DNA of 37,955 nt, taken from an uncultured Clostridia bacterium (GTDB lineage: Bacteria; Bacillota; Clostridia; UBA1381). The stretch is from positions 1 through 37,955 of the forward strand of contig CANRAG010000012.1 of the NCBI GenBank assembly GCA_947628515.1. The letters are read 5' to 3'. A program made the translations under genes and the position numbers. Shown in pieces: positions 17,546 to 25,650 of this stretch. The notes beneath the pieces are model-generated. The model was not told the DNA's origin. It made no database searches and saw nothing but the letters and a program-made list of their open reading frames with translations. The stretch's first letter is position 1. The number at the start of each line of letters is the position of its first letter.

Positions 17546-18545
17546 TATCCGATGCCTCCGAAGTATTCACCTGGTTATCATTTGCCACATCATTTACCGC
17601 CTCATTTGCCGCGGGCTCCGCAATAGCATCCTTTGATTTAGCGGCGCCCTTTTTCGATTTTGACGAGCGTCTTGACTTCCTGTCACTGTAGCTGTATCCG
17701 TAACCGTAGCCATAACCATATCCGTAACCATAGCCATAACCGTAGTTTCCGTAACCGTAGCCCTTCCTTCTGCGGCCGTAACCGTATCTTCTGCGTCCGT
17801 ACGCGCTTCTGTAGGAGCCGTAGTTCATGCTCATGGTGTCAATATCGTTTACGAAAAATCCGAGAATTTTAGCCTCCGCGATATTGAGCAGTTTAAGCGC
17901 CTGAACTATACTCTCATGGTTCGTATAGCCCTCTCGCACAACCAGCATTATGCCCGTTACCCATCTCGAAAGAGCAACCGCGTCCGTAACAACCGTTACG
18001 GGAGGCGTGTCTATCAAAATGTAATCATATAATCCCTTGAGCTTGTCAATAAGCTCGTGCATTGCATCCGACGCGAGCAACTCCGCCGGGTTGGGCGGTA
18101 TCGAACCCGATGTAACGCAATCGAGTCCCGGTCTAAGATTATGGTATACAACGTCCTCAAACATCTTCTGCTTTGATAATATCGTTGTAATACCGTCCGT
18201 TTTTACAACTCCGAGATATTGATGTATTCTCGGCTTACGAAGGTCACAGTCCATTAGAAGCACCTTTGAGCCTGTCTGTGCAAAGGTTATTGCAAGATTA
18301 AGCGTTGTGGTTGTCTTACCCTCGCCCGCATTGGCGCTGGATACGCATAAAACCTTACAATCATCCTCGCCGCCCGCCAATGAGAACATTATATTGGTTC
18401 TCGCCGTTCTGTATGCTTCCTGTATGATGAACGGTGTCCTTTTATTTAAAATTGCTTCCTGACTCTGTTTAAGTCTTTGCTGACGCGCTTCGCTCGGATC
18501 TGTCTTTTTTGAAAACATCTTCACGTTTATCTTGTTTTCCGCCAT
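17538..18545 (-). CDS. Bacterial tyrosine kinase (CpsD/CapB/YwqD type) with Tyr-Gly repeat tail
   Basis: A cytoplasmic BY-kinase, 335 aa from the ATG at 18545 (AAAGGTG site 11 bp before); a TTG at 18569 is possible but less well placed. Motifs: an activator-like EAYRTARTNI (43-52), Walker A SSANAGEGKTTT (69-80, K77), Walker A' LLMDCDLRKP (96-105) and Walker B ILIDTPP (176-182). These kinases autophosphorylate a C-terminal tyrosine cluster when docked to a Wzz-like membrane adaptor. Here the tail is extreme: 17 tyrosines between 242 and 286, including (YG)8Y at 268-284, framed by Arg/Lys-rich stretches. The final about 35 residues are Ala/Asn/Asp-rich. The adaptor gene precedes it by 32 bp and the phosphatase lies three genes downstream. 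Confidence 0.93.
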   Translation of the reverse strand: MAENKINVKMFSKKTDPSEARQQRLKQSQEAILNKRTPFIIQEAYRTARTNIMFSLAGGEDDCKVLCVSSANAGEGKTTTTLNLAITFAQTGSKVLLMDCDLRKPRIHQYLGVVKTDGITTILSKQKMFEDVVYHNLRPGLDCVTSGSIPPNPAELLASDAMHELIDKLKGLYDYILIDTPPVTVVTDAVALSRWVTGIMLVVREGYTNHESIVQALKLLNIAEAKILGFFVNDIDTMSMNYGSYRSAYGRRRYGYGRRRKGYGYGNYGYGYGYGYGYGYGYGYSYSDRKSRRSSKSKKGAAKSKDAIAEPAANEAVNDVANDNQVNTSEASDNV

Positions 18546-18577
18546 TCTTTCTCTCACACCTTTTTTCAATAATGCAT

Positions 18578-19309
18578 TTAATTAAGTTCCAGATTCGGTA
18601 TCTCGCCCAGTATCGGCAAATTATATTTGCTCACAAGCTCCTCCTTGCTCTTTACGCGAGTATCAAATATGTTAACCATAAATATAATAAGCATCGCGAC
18701 AACCGCGCCCGCAAGAAAACCTATAATAGCGTTCCTCGCAGTGTGCATCGGTTCGGCTTTGTCCGCTTCTTCGGGATATTCCGTAAGCTTTGTGCTGCCG
18801 CCGCCGAATACTCTGGCAATCTCGCCCGGAGCATTGTTTACAATACTCGAGCAGACCAGATATGAAATGTGAGCGTCCGCGTTTGTTATCGTTATTTTAA
18901 TTATATTGGTGTCTGTAACAGCCTCCAATTCCATCATGCCCGTAATATCCTCTACGGAATACTTGTTATCCAAATCATCGCTTACGGTATTAAGGAATGT
19001 CTTGCTGTGCAATACCTCTATATATGTCGGAAGAAGGTTCTGCGCGCCCGTGAGAGCGTTTGTATTTACATCCGTTGATGTCTGCTGCGCCTCCGTGTTT
19101 ATAAGAATTCTTGAAGTTGATTTATACTCCGGAGTCGCCGTAATCTTAAAATATGTATATGTAGCACCGCCTACAAGCACTGCAAGTATCACAATGAACC
19201 ACCAGAAGGTAAGCATCATGTTAATAATATCGACTATGCTTATCTCCGATTCTTCCTTGCCGTTTACGTCCTGAGTGCCCTGTGCAGCCTGTGTCTCTTG
19301 TGTTTTCAA
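18578..19309 (-). CDS. Wzz/CapA-type polysaccharide chain-length and kinase-adaptor membrane protein
   Basis: A 243-aa protein with a short hydrophilic N-terminus, a first membrane segment about 32-55 (WWFIVILAVLVGG), an extracytoplasmic Wzz-like domain (YKSTSRILI to NNAPGEIARVF) and a second membrane segment about 192-213, then NPILGEIP-like cytoplasmic end (LPILGEIPNL). This is the layout of the CpsC/CapA/YwqC adaptors that activate BY-kinases and set polymer length. Start is probably TTG at 19309: an AAAGGATG site lies 8 bp upstream and the nearby ATG is out of frame. It is the first gene of the operon behind a perfect promoter. Confidence 0.9.
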   Translation of the reverse strand: MKTQETQAAQGTQDVNGKEESEISIVDIINMMLTFWWFIVILAVLVGGATYTYFKITATPEYKSTSRILINTEAQQTSTDVNTNALTGAQNLLPTYIEVLHSKTFLNTVSDDLDNKYSVEDITGMMELEAVTDTNIIKITITNADAHISYLVCSSIVNNAPGEIARVFGGGSTKLTEYPEEADKAEPMHTARNAIIGFLAGAVVAMLIIFMVNIFDTRVKSKEELVSKYNLPILGEIPNLELN

Positions 19310-19343
19310 CTAAAAAACATCCTTTCTGACTGTTATCGCATAG

Positions 19344-19372
19344 ATTATATCATAATTATATTTTTTTGTCAA
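19344..19372 (-). promoter_or_regulatory. Perfect-consensus sigma-A promoter of the BY-kinase operon
   Basis: On the - strand TTGACA (19372-19367) and TATAAT (19349-19344) are separated by 17 bp of A/T-rich DNA. The start point near 19337 gives a leader of about 28 nt before the TTG start codon. Confidence 0.87.
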
Positions 19373-19432
19373 GATAATATATCCCCCTGATATGTCTGTT
19401 TTTACATTGCCATCCTCATTGCAAATTCGCGG

Positions 19433-19471
19433 TAAAAAACACGGCGGCTTCGATTATGAAACCGAAGCCGC
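19433..19471 (-). terminator. Rho-independent terminator after the CD1247-type gene
   Basis: A 9-bp GC-rich stem (19444-19452 with 19463-19471) lies 6 bp past the stop codon and is followed on the - strand by GTG and a T6 run. Confidence 0.82.
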
Positions 19472-19477
19472 TAAAAG

Positions 19478-19975
19478 TTATTTACCGCTGTCCTCGCCAT
19501 CCTCGTCCTCGTCAATGTCAAACTCCAATTCAATGTCGTGATGACAGTTGGGGCATACTATATTGTTTTCATCATCAAGCATGTCGAAATCGACTATTAC
19601 ATCCTCGCCGCATTCCGGGCACCTGATTTCAAACAAATCGTCCTTATCCTCGTCATATGCGTCGAAAAGATCGTCGTCCTCATCGTCCCCGTAATAGCGC
19701 TCGTCGTCCTCGTCCAACGATAAGGAGTCGTCGGCATCGATATAATTCAAAAGCTCATCCATGCTCATATTGAGGTCAATGTTTTCCTCATTTAACTCCT
19801 CTATGGCGGTATCGGTTTCATCGCAGCGCGCCGACAGCTTTTCAATCTCCTCCGCCGCTGCCTCCAACGCGTCGATAAGCTTTGTAATCAAAGCTCCCTC
19901 ATCGGATTTTTCCGAGATTTTCATACCGTCTGACAAGCCCTTTAAATAGGAAATTTTATTTGTTAAATCGCTCAT
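19478..19975 (-). CDS. CD1247-N-terminal-domain protein with acidic linker and zinc ribbon
   Basis: A 165-aa protein. The N-terminal ISYLKGLSDGMKI opening, with a following acidic helical segment, resembles the small clostridial family named after C. difficile CD1247. Residues about 25-75 look coiled-coil. About 80-112 are almost all Asp/Glu. A zinc ribbon follows (CPECG at about 118-122, CPNCH at about 141-145), and an acidic tail ends the protein. Function is not known. It starts 33 bp after efp, with AAAGGAGG, and is followed by a terminator, so it shares the efp transcript. Joint transcription with a translation factor may suggest a ribosome- or nucleic-acid-linked role, but nothing in the sequence proves it. 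Confidence 0.8.
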   Translation of the reverse strand: MSDLTNKISYLKGLSDGMKISEKSDEGALITKLIDALEAAAEEIEKLSARCDETDTAIEELNEENIDLNMSMDELLNYIDADDSLSLDEDDERYYGDDEDDDLFDAYDEDKDDLFEIRCPECGEDVIVDFDMLDDENNIVCPNCHHDIELEFDIDEDEDGEDSGK

Positions 19976-20008
19976 TCTGTAGGCCTCCTTTCAAGGGGTA
20001 CCCGTGAT

Positions 20009-20572
20009 TTATTTTGTTACACGCTCCATATACTCGCCGGTTCTTGTATCAACTCTTATTATGTCCGAGCCGTCTACAAATAACGGAACCTGAATTACCG
20101 CGCCGGTTTCAAGCGTTGCGGGTTTTGTGGCGCCCGTAGCGGTGTTTCCGGCAAAGCCCGGCTCCGTCTCCGCTATTGCAAGCTCAACAAAGGTCGGCGG
20201 CTCGATATCGAACACCTTACCCTTGTATGAAAGGATTTTGCATATATCGTTTTCCTTGACAAACCTCATCTTCCCCGCAATTTCGCTCATTGCAATCGGG
20301 ATCATGTCGAATGTTTCCTGATCCATAAAATAATAAAGATCGCCGTCATTATATGAATACTGCATATCCTTTCTCTCGACAAAAGCGTTTTCAAACTTCT
20401 CGGTCGGTCTGAACGACTTTTCGATAACGCTTCCGTTAATAACGTTCTTCATCTTTGTTCTTACGAACGCGGCTCCCTTGCCCGGCTTTACGTGTTGGAA
20501 TTCAACGACCTGCCAAACTCCACCGTCCATCTCAAATGTTACGCCGTTTCTGAAATCTCCTGCGGTTACCAT
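20009..20572 (-). CDS. efp: Translation elongation factor P
   Basis: A 187-aa protein (family about 185) that binds the ribosome E-site region and relieves stalling on polyproline stretches. The three beta-barrel domains are complete: [17 protein letters not shown] at the start, the conserved loop [10 protein letters not shown] with the modifiable lysine at K32, and the signature near the end ([27 protein letters not shown]). Its own promoter is visible upstream. The many Pro-rich linkers in the surface proteins of this window would be natural clients. No EF-P lysine-modifying gene lies nearby. Confidence 0.98.
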   Translation of the reverse strand: MVTAGDFRNGVTFEMDGGVWQVVEFQHVKPGKGAAFVRTKMKNVINGSVIEKSFRPTEKFENAFVERKDMQYSYNDGDLYYFMDQETFDMIPIAMSEIAGKMRFVKENDICKILSYKGKVFDIEPPTFVELAIAETEPGFAGNTATGATKPATLETGAVIQVPLFVDGSDIIRVDTRTGEYMERVTK

Positions 20573-20674
20573 AATATCTTGTTCCTTTCCACCCGCAAAG
20601 CCGCGGGGTTTAAATCTTAAAATTCTTAATGAAACAGCACGGGTAAATCTGCCGTCTGTTATGCATATATATTT

Positions 20675-20703
20675 ATTCTATCAAAAAACTCCGTAAATTG
20701 CAA
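20675..20703 (-). promoter_or_regulatory. Promoter of efp and the CD1247-type gene
   Basis: On the - strand TTGCAA (20703-20698) and TAGAAT (20680-20675) are 17 bp apart, giving a leader of about 95 nt. I found no convincing terminator for the upstream M24 peptidase gene in 20573-20722, so read-through into efp is possible. Confidence 0.6.
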
Positions 20704-20722
20704 GGGTTTTTTAAAAAATATG

Positions 20723-21772
20723 TTATATTGCAATCAAATTCTTATCCGAGGATGTAAGATTTACCACCTCGCCGTCTATGACGGCTATTAAATCCTCTAT
20801 ACGCACGCCGCCCCAACCATCGATATATATTCCCGGCTCGACGCTCATAACGTTGCCGCTTACCAGCGTATCCTTGCTGTTTGGCGAAAAGCACGGCATT
20901 TCATGGATTTCGACACCGACGCTGTGCCCCAAAGAATGTCCGAAATTTTTCCCGTAGCCCGCTTCCGATATAATGCCGCGCGCTATCCTGTCGGCGTCGG
21001 CGCATCCTATACCCTCATATATTCCGCCGATTGCCGCGGTCTGCGCCTTGAACACCAAATCATATATTTCCTTCTGTCGCCCGTCCGGCGCTCCGAACAC
21101 AACTGTTCTTGTCATATCCGAGCAGTACCCCTTATAAACGCAGCCGAAATCCAGCGTGAGCAGCTCGCCTCTTTTCACAATTTTATCGCTCGCGACTCCG
21201 TGCGGCATGGCAGAGCGCACTCCCGACGCGGCGATGGTCGCAAAGGAAAGCCCGGACGCGCCGTGCTTTTTCATAAACATTTCAAGCTCCAGCGCAATCT
21301 CCCGCTCCGTCATTCCCGGACGCATAAATTCAAGCATATGCGAAAAAGCCATATCGCCTATATGCTCCGCGTCGGCGATGAGCTTAAGCTCCGCGCTGTC
21401 CTTTATCCGCCGCGGCGCGTCAATCTCTCTTTGCGCCTTATAAAACCGTTTCCCGACCGCGTTATGTTTCAGCTTTTCAAAAAATCCGAAAGTGAGCGCG
21501 TTTTCTTCAAAGCATATCTCCTCTTCTGCCACGGCCTCAAATATTTTCCTCCAGCCCTTCGCGCAATCGACAATCTCAAAATCCGGCGCCTGCTCCCTCG
21601 CCTGAACCGTATAGCGCGAATCGGTCACAATCAGGCGCGTATCCTTTGATATTATGAGCCACGCGTCCTCCGACGTGAAACCGCTGTAATAGAAAATATT
21701 CGGATAGCCTGAGACGAATACCGCTCTGCCCTCCTCTATATTGTCAAATAGCCTTTCAATTCTCGACCGCAT
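20723..21772 (-). CDS. M24-family Xaa-Pro aminopeptidase (PepP/YpdF/YqhT type)
   Basis: A cytoplasmic dimetal peptidase, 349 aa from the chosen ATG at 21772, which follows GGAGG; the longer frame to 21814 lies inside aroQ and lacks a site. The N-terminal creatinase-like domain (about 1-120; YYSGFTSEDAWLII, TDSRYTVQA) is followed by the pita-bread domain. Metal-site motifs are present: LTLDFGCVYKGYCSDMTRT (two Asp), GHSLGHSVGVEIHEMP (His), SVEPGIY (Glu) and GGVRIEDL (Glu). It probably removes N-terminal residues before proline in peptides. The start overlaps the end of aroQ by 17 bp. The neighbouring order aroQ, M24 peptidase, efp is common in Firmicutes. Confidence 0.93.
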   Translation of the reverse strand: MRSRIERLFDNIEEGRAVFVSGYPNIFYYSGFTSEDAWLIISKDTRLIVTDSRYTVQAREQAPDFEIVDCAKGWRKIFEAVAEEEICFEENALTFGFFEKLKHNAVGKRFYKAQREIDAPRRIKDSAELKLIADAEHIGDMAFSHMLEFMRPGMTEREIALELEMFMKKHGASGLSFATIAASGVRSAMPHGVASDKIVKRGELLTLDFGCVYKGYCSDMTRTVVFGAPDGRQKEIYDLVFKAQTAAIGGIYEGIGCADADRIARGIISEAGYGKNFGHSLGHSVGVEIHEMPCFSPNSKDTLVSGNVMSVEPGIYIDGWGGVRIEDLIAVIDGEVVNLTSSDKNLIAI

Positions 21773-22193
21773 CGCAAAGCGCCTCCAGGGCAAGCTCATA
21801 GCCTTTAAACCCAAGCCCGCAAATCTGACCGATACACTCCGGCACCGTTACGGAGTGGTGGCGGAATTTGTCGCGTTTATGTATATTCGAAATATGCACC
21901 TCGATTGCCGGCAGCTTTACCGAGCCGAGCGCGTCGCGTATGGCGTACGAATAGTGCGTGAATGCACCGGGATTTATAATGATACCGTCAAAAACGCCTA
22001 ACGCCTTCTGTATTTTCTCGCAGACCGCCCCCTCGTAATTACTCTGAAAAAACTCGACCTCGCAGCCAAGCTCTCCTGCTTTTTGTGCAATCTGTTTTTC
22101 AAGTCCTTCAAGCGTGTTTGTTCCGTAAATATCCGGCTCGCGCACACCGAGCATATTGAGATTTACTCCGTTTATTACCAAAAACCTTTTCAC
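21756..22193 (-). CDS. aroQ: 3-dehydroquinate dehydratase, type II
   Basis: A 145-aa shikimate-pathway enzyme converting 3-dehydroquinate to 3-dehydroshikimate. Expected motifs: an NGVNLNMLG opening (usually NGPNLN), REPDIYG with the catalytic Arg/Tyr loop, FQSNYEG (usually QSNHEG), NPGAFTHYSYAIRDA, and EVHISN with the catalytic His. The C-terminal FRHHSVTVPECIGQICGLG fits the family. The substitutions are outside the core catalytic residues as I know them. The start is GTG and overlaps the ispG stop (GTGA, 4 bp); AAGGAG lies 11 bp upstream. Coupling to ispG is likely. Confidence 0.95.
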   Translation of the reverse strand: MKRFLVINGVNLNMLGVREPDIYGTNTLEGLEKQIAQKAGELGCEVEFFQSNYEGAVCEKIQKALGVFDGIIINPGAFTHYSYAIRDALGSVKLPAIEVHISNIHKRDKFRHHSVTVPECIGQICGLGFKGYELALEALCDAVEN

Positions 22194-23239
22194 AGCTTTT
22201 CTATCTCCTTCATTAATTCGTCTATTATTTCCGTTTCGGGCACCTTTCTTAAAACTTCGCCCTTTTTAAATATCATGCCCGTGCCTTTGCCGCCCGCGAT
22301 GCCTATGTCCGCGTCCCGCGCCTCGCCCGGCCCGTTTACTATACAGCCCATAACGGCGACCTTAATATGCTTGTCCACATTCATAAGCCGCCTTTCGACC
22401 TCCGACGCGATACCTATCAAATCTATTTCCGTCCTGCCGCAGGTAGGGCATGACACGAACTCGATACCGTCGCCTCGCAGACCGCATACCCGCATAATAT
22501 CCTTCGCGGCATATATCTCGCGCACCGGGTCGGCGGTTAACGATACCCGAAGCGTATCGCCTATTCCCTCATTTAAAAGAGTGCCTATGCCGATGCTTGA
22601 TTTTATTGTGCCCATGCGCTCCGTTCCCGATTCGGTCACGCCTATATGCAGTGGAATATCGCACCTTTCGGAAAATTTACGGTACGCGTCAATCATAACC
22701 GGCACGTTTGAAACCTTTATCGAGACGACAATATCGCTGAAATTAACATCGTCAAGGATTTCAATGTGTTCCATTGCGCTCTCTACGAGCGCGTCGGCGG
22801 TCACGCCGCCGTATTTTTCAAGCAGCCTCTTATCGAGCGAGCCGCCGTTCACTCCTATTCTTATGGGTATTCCGTTGGCCTTTGCCGCGTCCGCTACAAG
22901 CTTGACCCTGTCGCGGCTGCCTATATTGCCCGGATTTATCCTGACCTTGTCAATACCGTTTTCAATACACCTTAAAGCGAGCCGGTAGTCAAAATGAATA
23001 TCAGCCACAAGCGGAATGTGAATTTGCTTCTTTATTTGCGCAATCGCCTCCGCCGCTTCCATATCCGGCACCGCAACGCGGATGATTTCACATCCCGCCT
23101 CCTCAAGCCTTAGTATCTGCTCCGCCGTGGCCGCCGCGTTTCGCGTGTCCGTATTGCACATCGACTGAATAACAACGGGGTTTCCTCCGCCGATTTTCAC
23201 GCCGCCCACGTTTACCTCTCTTGTGCTTTTTCTGTTCAT
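22190..23239 (-). CDS. ispG: 4-hydroxy-3-methylbut-2-en-1-yl diphosphate synthase
   Basis: A 349-aa iron-sulfur enzyme of the MEP isoprenoid pathway (GcpE) that reductively converts the cyclic MEcPP intermediate to HMBPP. The N-terminal TIM barrel shows VQSMCNTDTRN, GCEIIRVAVPD and VRINPGNIG. The 4Fe-4S ligands are in SCPTCGRTE and GCIVNGPGEA, followed by ADIGIAGGKG. The length is normal for the short bacterial form. It lies 13 bp after rseP, with a GAGGGCG site, and overlaps aroQ. With dxr in the same run of genes, two MEP-pathway steps are made together here. Confidence 0.98.
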   Translation of the reverse strand: MNRKSTREVNVGGVKIGGGNPVVIQSMCNTDTRNAAATAEQILRLEEAGCEIIRVAVPDMEAAEAIAQIKKQIHIPLVADIHFDYRLALRCIENGIDKVRINPGNIGSRDRVKLVADAAKANGIPIRIGVNGGSLDKRLLEKYGGVTADALVESAMEHIEILDDVNFSDIVVSIKVSNVPVMIDAYRKFSERCDIPLHIGVTESGTERMGTIKSSIGIGTLLNEGIGDTLRVSLTADPVREIYAAKDIMRVCGLRGDGIEFVSCPTCGRTEIDLIGIASEVERRLMNVDKHIKVAVMGCIVNGPGEARDADIGIAGGKGTGMIFKKGEVLRKVPETEIIDELMKEIEKL

Positions 23240-23252
23240 AACATCGCCCTCG

Positions 23253-24407
23253 TTATTTAGTTATCAGTTTCACTATATCGTTATATGATATAAATATGAT
23301 AAGTCCTATCAGCAGCATAAACCCGATTGCGTGAACAAGTCCTTCCTTTTCCGGCGGAATTCGTTTCCTTGTGATTAGCTCGATGAGCATGAAAAACAGT
23401 CGGCCTCCATCGAGAGCCGGTATCGGCAGGAGATTAAACACGCCGAGGTTTATAGTAAGCAGCGCCGTTAAATTCAGCACATACAGCCAGCTTCGGCTGC
23501 CGCTTGAAACGGCGTTATGCACCTCGGAGACAACCCCGACCGGACCGCTCATCTCTTTAACACCTATTCTGCCCGTAACCATCTGCCACAACGAGTTATA
23601 GACAAGCTTTACCACAAACCTTGTCTCATTCCACGCCTCGCCCCATATATTGAGAGCGTTCACCGCCTCCTCGGCCGGACGGAAGCCTATAATAAGTCTG
23701 TCTACCGTTTCGGTTGTGCCGACCTTTTCCTCATCTTTCGGCTCCTCCTCCGAGTACGGATAGAAAATCGGCTCGCTCGCCTGTCCGTTAATGGAACCTG
23801 TTACCTCTATGCCGTCCTCCGTATAGTTGTAATTAATAATATCCCTTGACGGCCTGAAATTAAAATGCAGCTTTTCTCCGCCGCGCTTTATAACAAGATC
23901 ACATTCCTCGTCCGCGGAAAAATCCTGCGTGTACAGGGTTATATCGTTATAAAAGCTAACGCTCTTTCCGTTTATGCCCACAATTTTGTCGCCGGGAAGT
24001 ATTCCGGCGCTCTCTATATAGCTTCCGGGAACAACCTCCTCGATTACGTTTGTTCTTATAGGTGAGGTGAACGCCACAATCACAATAAACAGTAAAAACC
24101 CGAGAATGACATTAAATACCCCGCCCGCAGCTACAACTATAATCCGCTGCCAGCACGGACGGTTTGAAAACGCCCTCGGATCGTCTGACTGTTCGTCCTC
24201 TCCCTCAAACTTACAATAGCCTCCGAAGGGAATACACCTTAACGAGTATTTTATTTCGGATTTGCGGCTGTGCCATATCGCCGGCCCAAATCCTATCGAA
24301 TATTCAAGAATTTTAAAATTCATCAGCCTTGCGGTAATGAAATGTCCGAACTCGTGAAGCGAAACCATCACAAGAAACATCAAAATTGTTACAATAGCTG
24401 TTACCAC
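23253..24407 (-). CDS. rseP: RseP/RasP-type site-2 intramembrane metalloprotease
   Basis: A 384-aa membrane protease. The zinc site HEFGH (H18, E19, H22) lies in the first membrane segment; the second conserved motif NLLPIPALDGGR supplies the Asp ligand in the third. A PDZ domain (about 110-175; VVPGSYIESAGILPGDKIVGINGK) sits between them. Site-2 proteases cut membrane-bound anti-sigma factors and remnant signal peptides. A GTG start follows AAGGAGGCA that overlaps the end of dxr. An acidic stretch around 205-220 (YSEEEPKDEEK) looks like a lineage-specific insertion. The substrate is unknown; no anti-sigma factor is encoded here. Confidence 0.96.
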   Translation of the reverse strand: MVTAIVTILMFLVMVSLHEFGHFITARLMNFKILEYSIGFGPAIWHSRKSEIKYSLRCIPFGGYCKFEGEDEQSDDPRAFSNRPCWQRIIVVAAGGVFNVILGFLLFIVIVAFTSPIRTNVIEEVVPGSYIESAGILPGDKIVGINGKSVSFYNDITLYTQDFSADEECDLVIKRGGEKLHFNFRPSRDIINYNYTEDGIEVTGSINGQASEPIFYPYSEEEPKDEEKVGTTETVDRLIIGFRPAEEAVNALNIWGEAWNETRFVVKLVYNSLWQMVTGRIGVKEMSGPVGVVSEVHNAVSSGSRSWLYVLNLTALLTINLGVFNLLPIPALDGGRLFFMLIELITRKRIPPEKEGLVHAIGFMLLIGLIIFISYNDIVKLITK

Positions 24408-24421
24408 AAAAAACTGCCTCC

Positions 24422-25585
24422 TTATTTAACAAACTTGCTCCGTATTATTTCTCTGGCCTCTCTGTCCGCCGCATATATTTCATCCAATGTGGGATTAATT
24501 ATGCTCTTATGTCCCGACATAGCCTCGGCAATCGCATCCGTTATGCCGGGATATGACAATCCGCCCCGCATAAAAAGCTCCACAGCGGCCTCGTCCGCAC
24601 TGTTAAAAACGGTCGCGAGCGTGCTTCCCTCCGCGCCTCCGTCGCGTCCCGCTTCTCTTGCAAGCTCTAAAGCATAGAATGTCTCGGTATCGGGCTTATC
24701 AAAGGTGAGTAAACCGCATGCAAATAAGTCAAGCTCGTTGCCGGGTATTGATATGCGCTCCGGATATGTCAGGGCAAACTGTATCGGCAGACGCATATCC
24801 GGCGCGCCGAGCTGCGCTATAACCGCGTTATCCACAAACTCCACCGCCGAGTGCAGTATGCTTTGGCGGTGCACAAGCACCTTTATATTATCGACCGGAA
24901 CATCAAATAACCATTTTGCCTCAATCATTTCCAGCCCCTTGTTTACCAAAGTTGACGAGTCAACCGTGACCTTCGCGCCCATATCCCAGTTCGGATTATG
25001 CATAGCCTGAGCCGGAGTGACGTTTTCAAGCTCCCCGCGCTTCTTGCCGAAGAACTCTCCGCCGGACGCGGTCAAAATAATACTCTTTATCTCCTTGGGA
25101 TTATCCATACCCAGCATCGACTGAAATATCGCGCTGTGCTCGCTGTCAACGGGGATGACGCGCTTTCCGTATTGCGTCTCGCATTGCTTTATTATATTCC
25201 CCGCCGCGACAAGGGTTTCCTTGTTTGCGAGCGCGACTCTCTTTTGCGCCTTTATAGCCGCAATCGTAGGCTCAATTCCCGCCATTCCCACCACGGAAAC
25301 AACGGTCGTGTCCGCCGACGGAAGCTGTGCGGCTTCGGTTACGCTCCCGCTCCCGCCCAGAACCTTTACGGGCGTGTCGGCAAGACGCACTTTCAGCTCT
25401 GCCGCGCACTTTTCATCGGCCGCGCATACAAGCTCCGGCCCAAACTCCCGCGCCTGTTCCTCAAGCAGCTTTATATTTCTGTTTCCGGTAATTGCCGCGA
25501 CCTCAAATCTGTCGGAATGGTCGCGCACAATCTCAAGAGTCTGTGTTCCTATAGACCCCGTCGAACCCAGAATTGATATTTTCAT
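24422..25585 (-). CDS. dxr: 1-deoxy-D-xylulose 5-phosphate reductoisomerase
   Basis: A 387-aa enzyme making 2-C-methyl-D-erythritol 4-phosphate, the committed MEP-pathway step, using NADPH and a divalent metal. Motifs: ILGSTGSIGTQTLEIV (cofactor binding), ALANKETLVAAG, PVDSEHSAIFQ with metal ligands, ILTASGGEF, MGAKVTVDSSTLVNKGLE, and LVHRQSILHSAVEF. The ATG at 25585 is preferred, 10 bp after an AGGGGG site; an in-frame TTG at 25594 is too close to it. It lies about 65 bp after cdsA and 14 bp before rseP. Confidence 0.98.
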   Translation of the reverse strand: MKISILGSTGSIGTQTLEIVRDHSDRFEVAAITGNRNIKLLEEQAREFGPELVCAADEKCAAELKVRLADTPVKVLGGSGSVTEAAQLPSADTTVVSVVGMAGIEPTIAAIKAQKRVALANKETLVAAGNIIKQCETQYGKRVIPVDSEHSAIFQSMLGMDNPKEIKSIILTASGGEFFGKKRGELENVTPAQAMHNPNWDMGAKVTVDSSTLVNKGLEMIEAKWLFDVPVDNIKVLVHRQSILHSAVEFVDNAVIAQLGAPDMRLPIQFALTYPERISIPGNELDLFACGLLTFDKPDTETFYALELAREAGRDGGAEGSTLATVFNSADEAAVELFMRGGLSYPGITDAIAEAMSGHKSIINPTLDEIYAADREAREIIRSKFVK

Positions 25586-25650
25586 TAATTGCAATCCCCC
25601 TATATTATATTGGATAAATACATTAAATTATTCCGCGGCCGTTCTGTTAA

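Noticed and set aside
17660-17872. Repeat-rich + strand frame and apparent direct repeats suggesting a CRISPR-like array
   Set aside because: The repeats are six-base units encoding the Tyr-Gly tail of the kinase on the - strand; there are no spacers of array type.
20695-20745. Short A/T palindrome as a terminator for the M24 peptidase gene
   Set aside because: The only pairing is T6/A6 without a GC stem, and it overlaps the efp promoter region.
20903-21649. A 248-codon + strand frame opposite the M24 peptidase gene
   Set aside because: Shadow frame: no recognisable domain, and the opposite strand carries all metal-site motifs of the peptidase.
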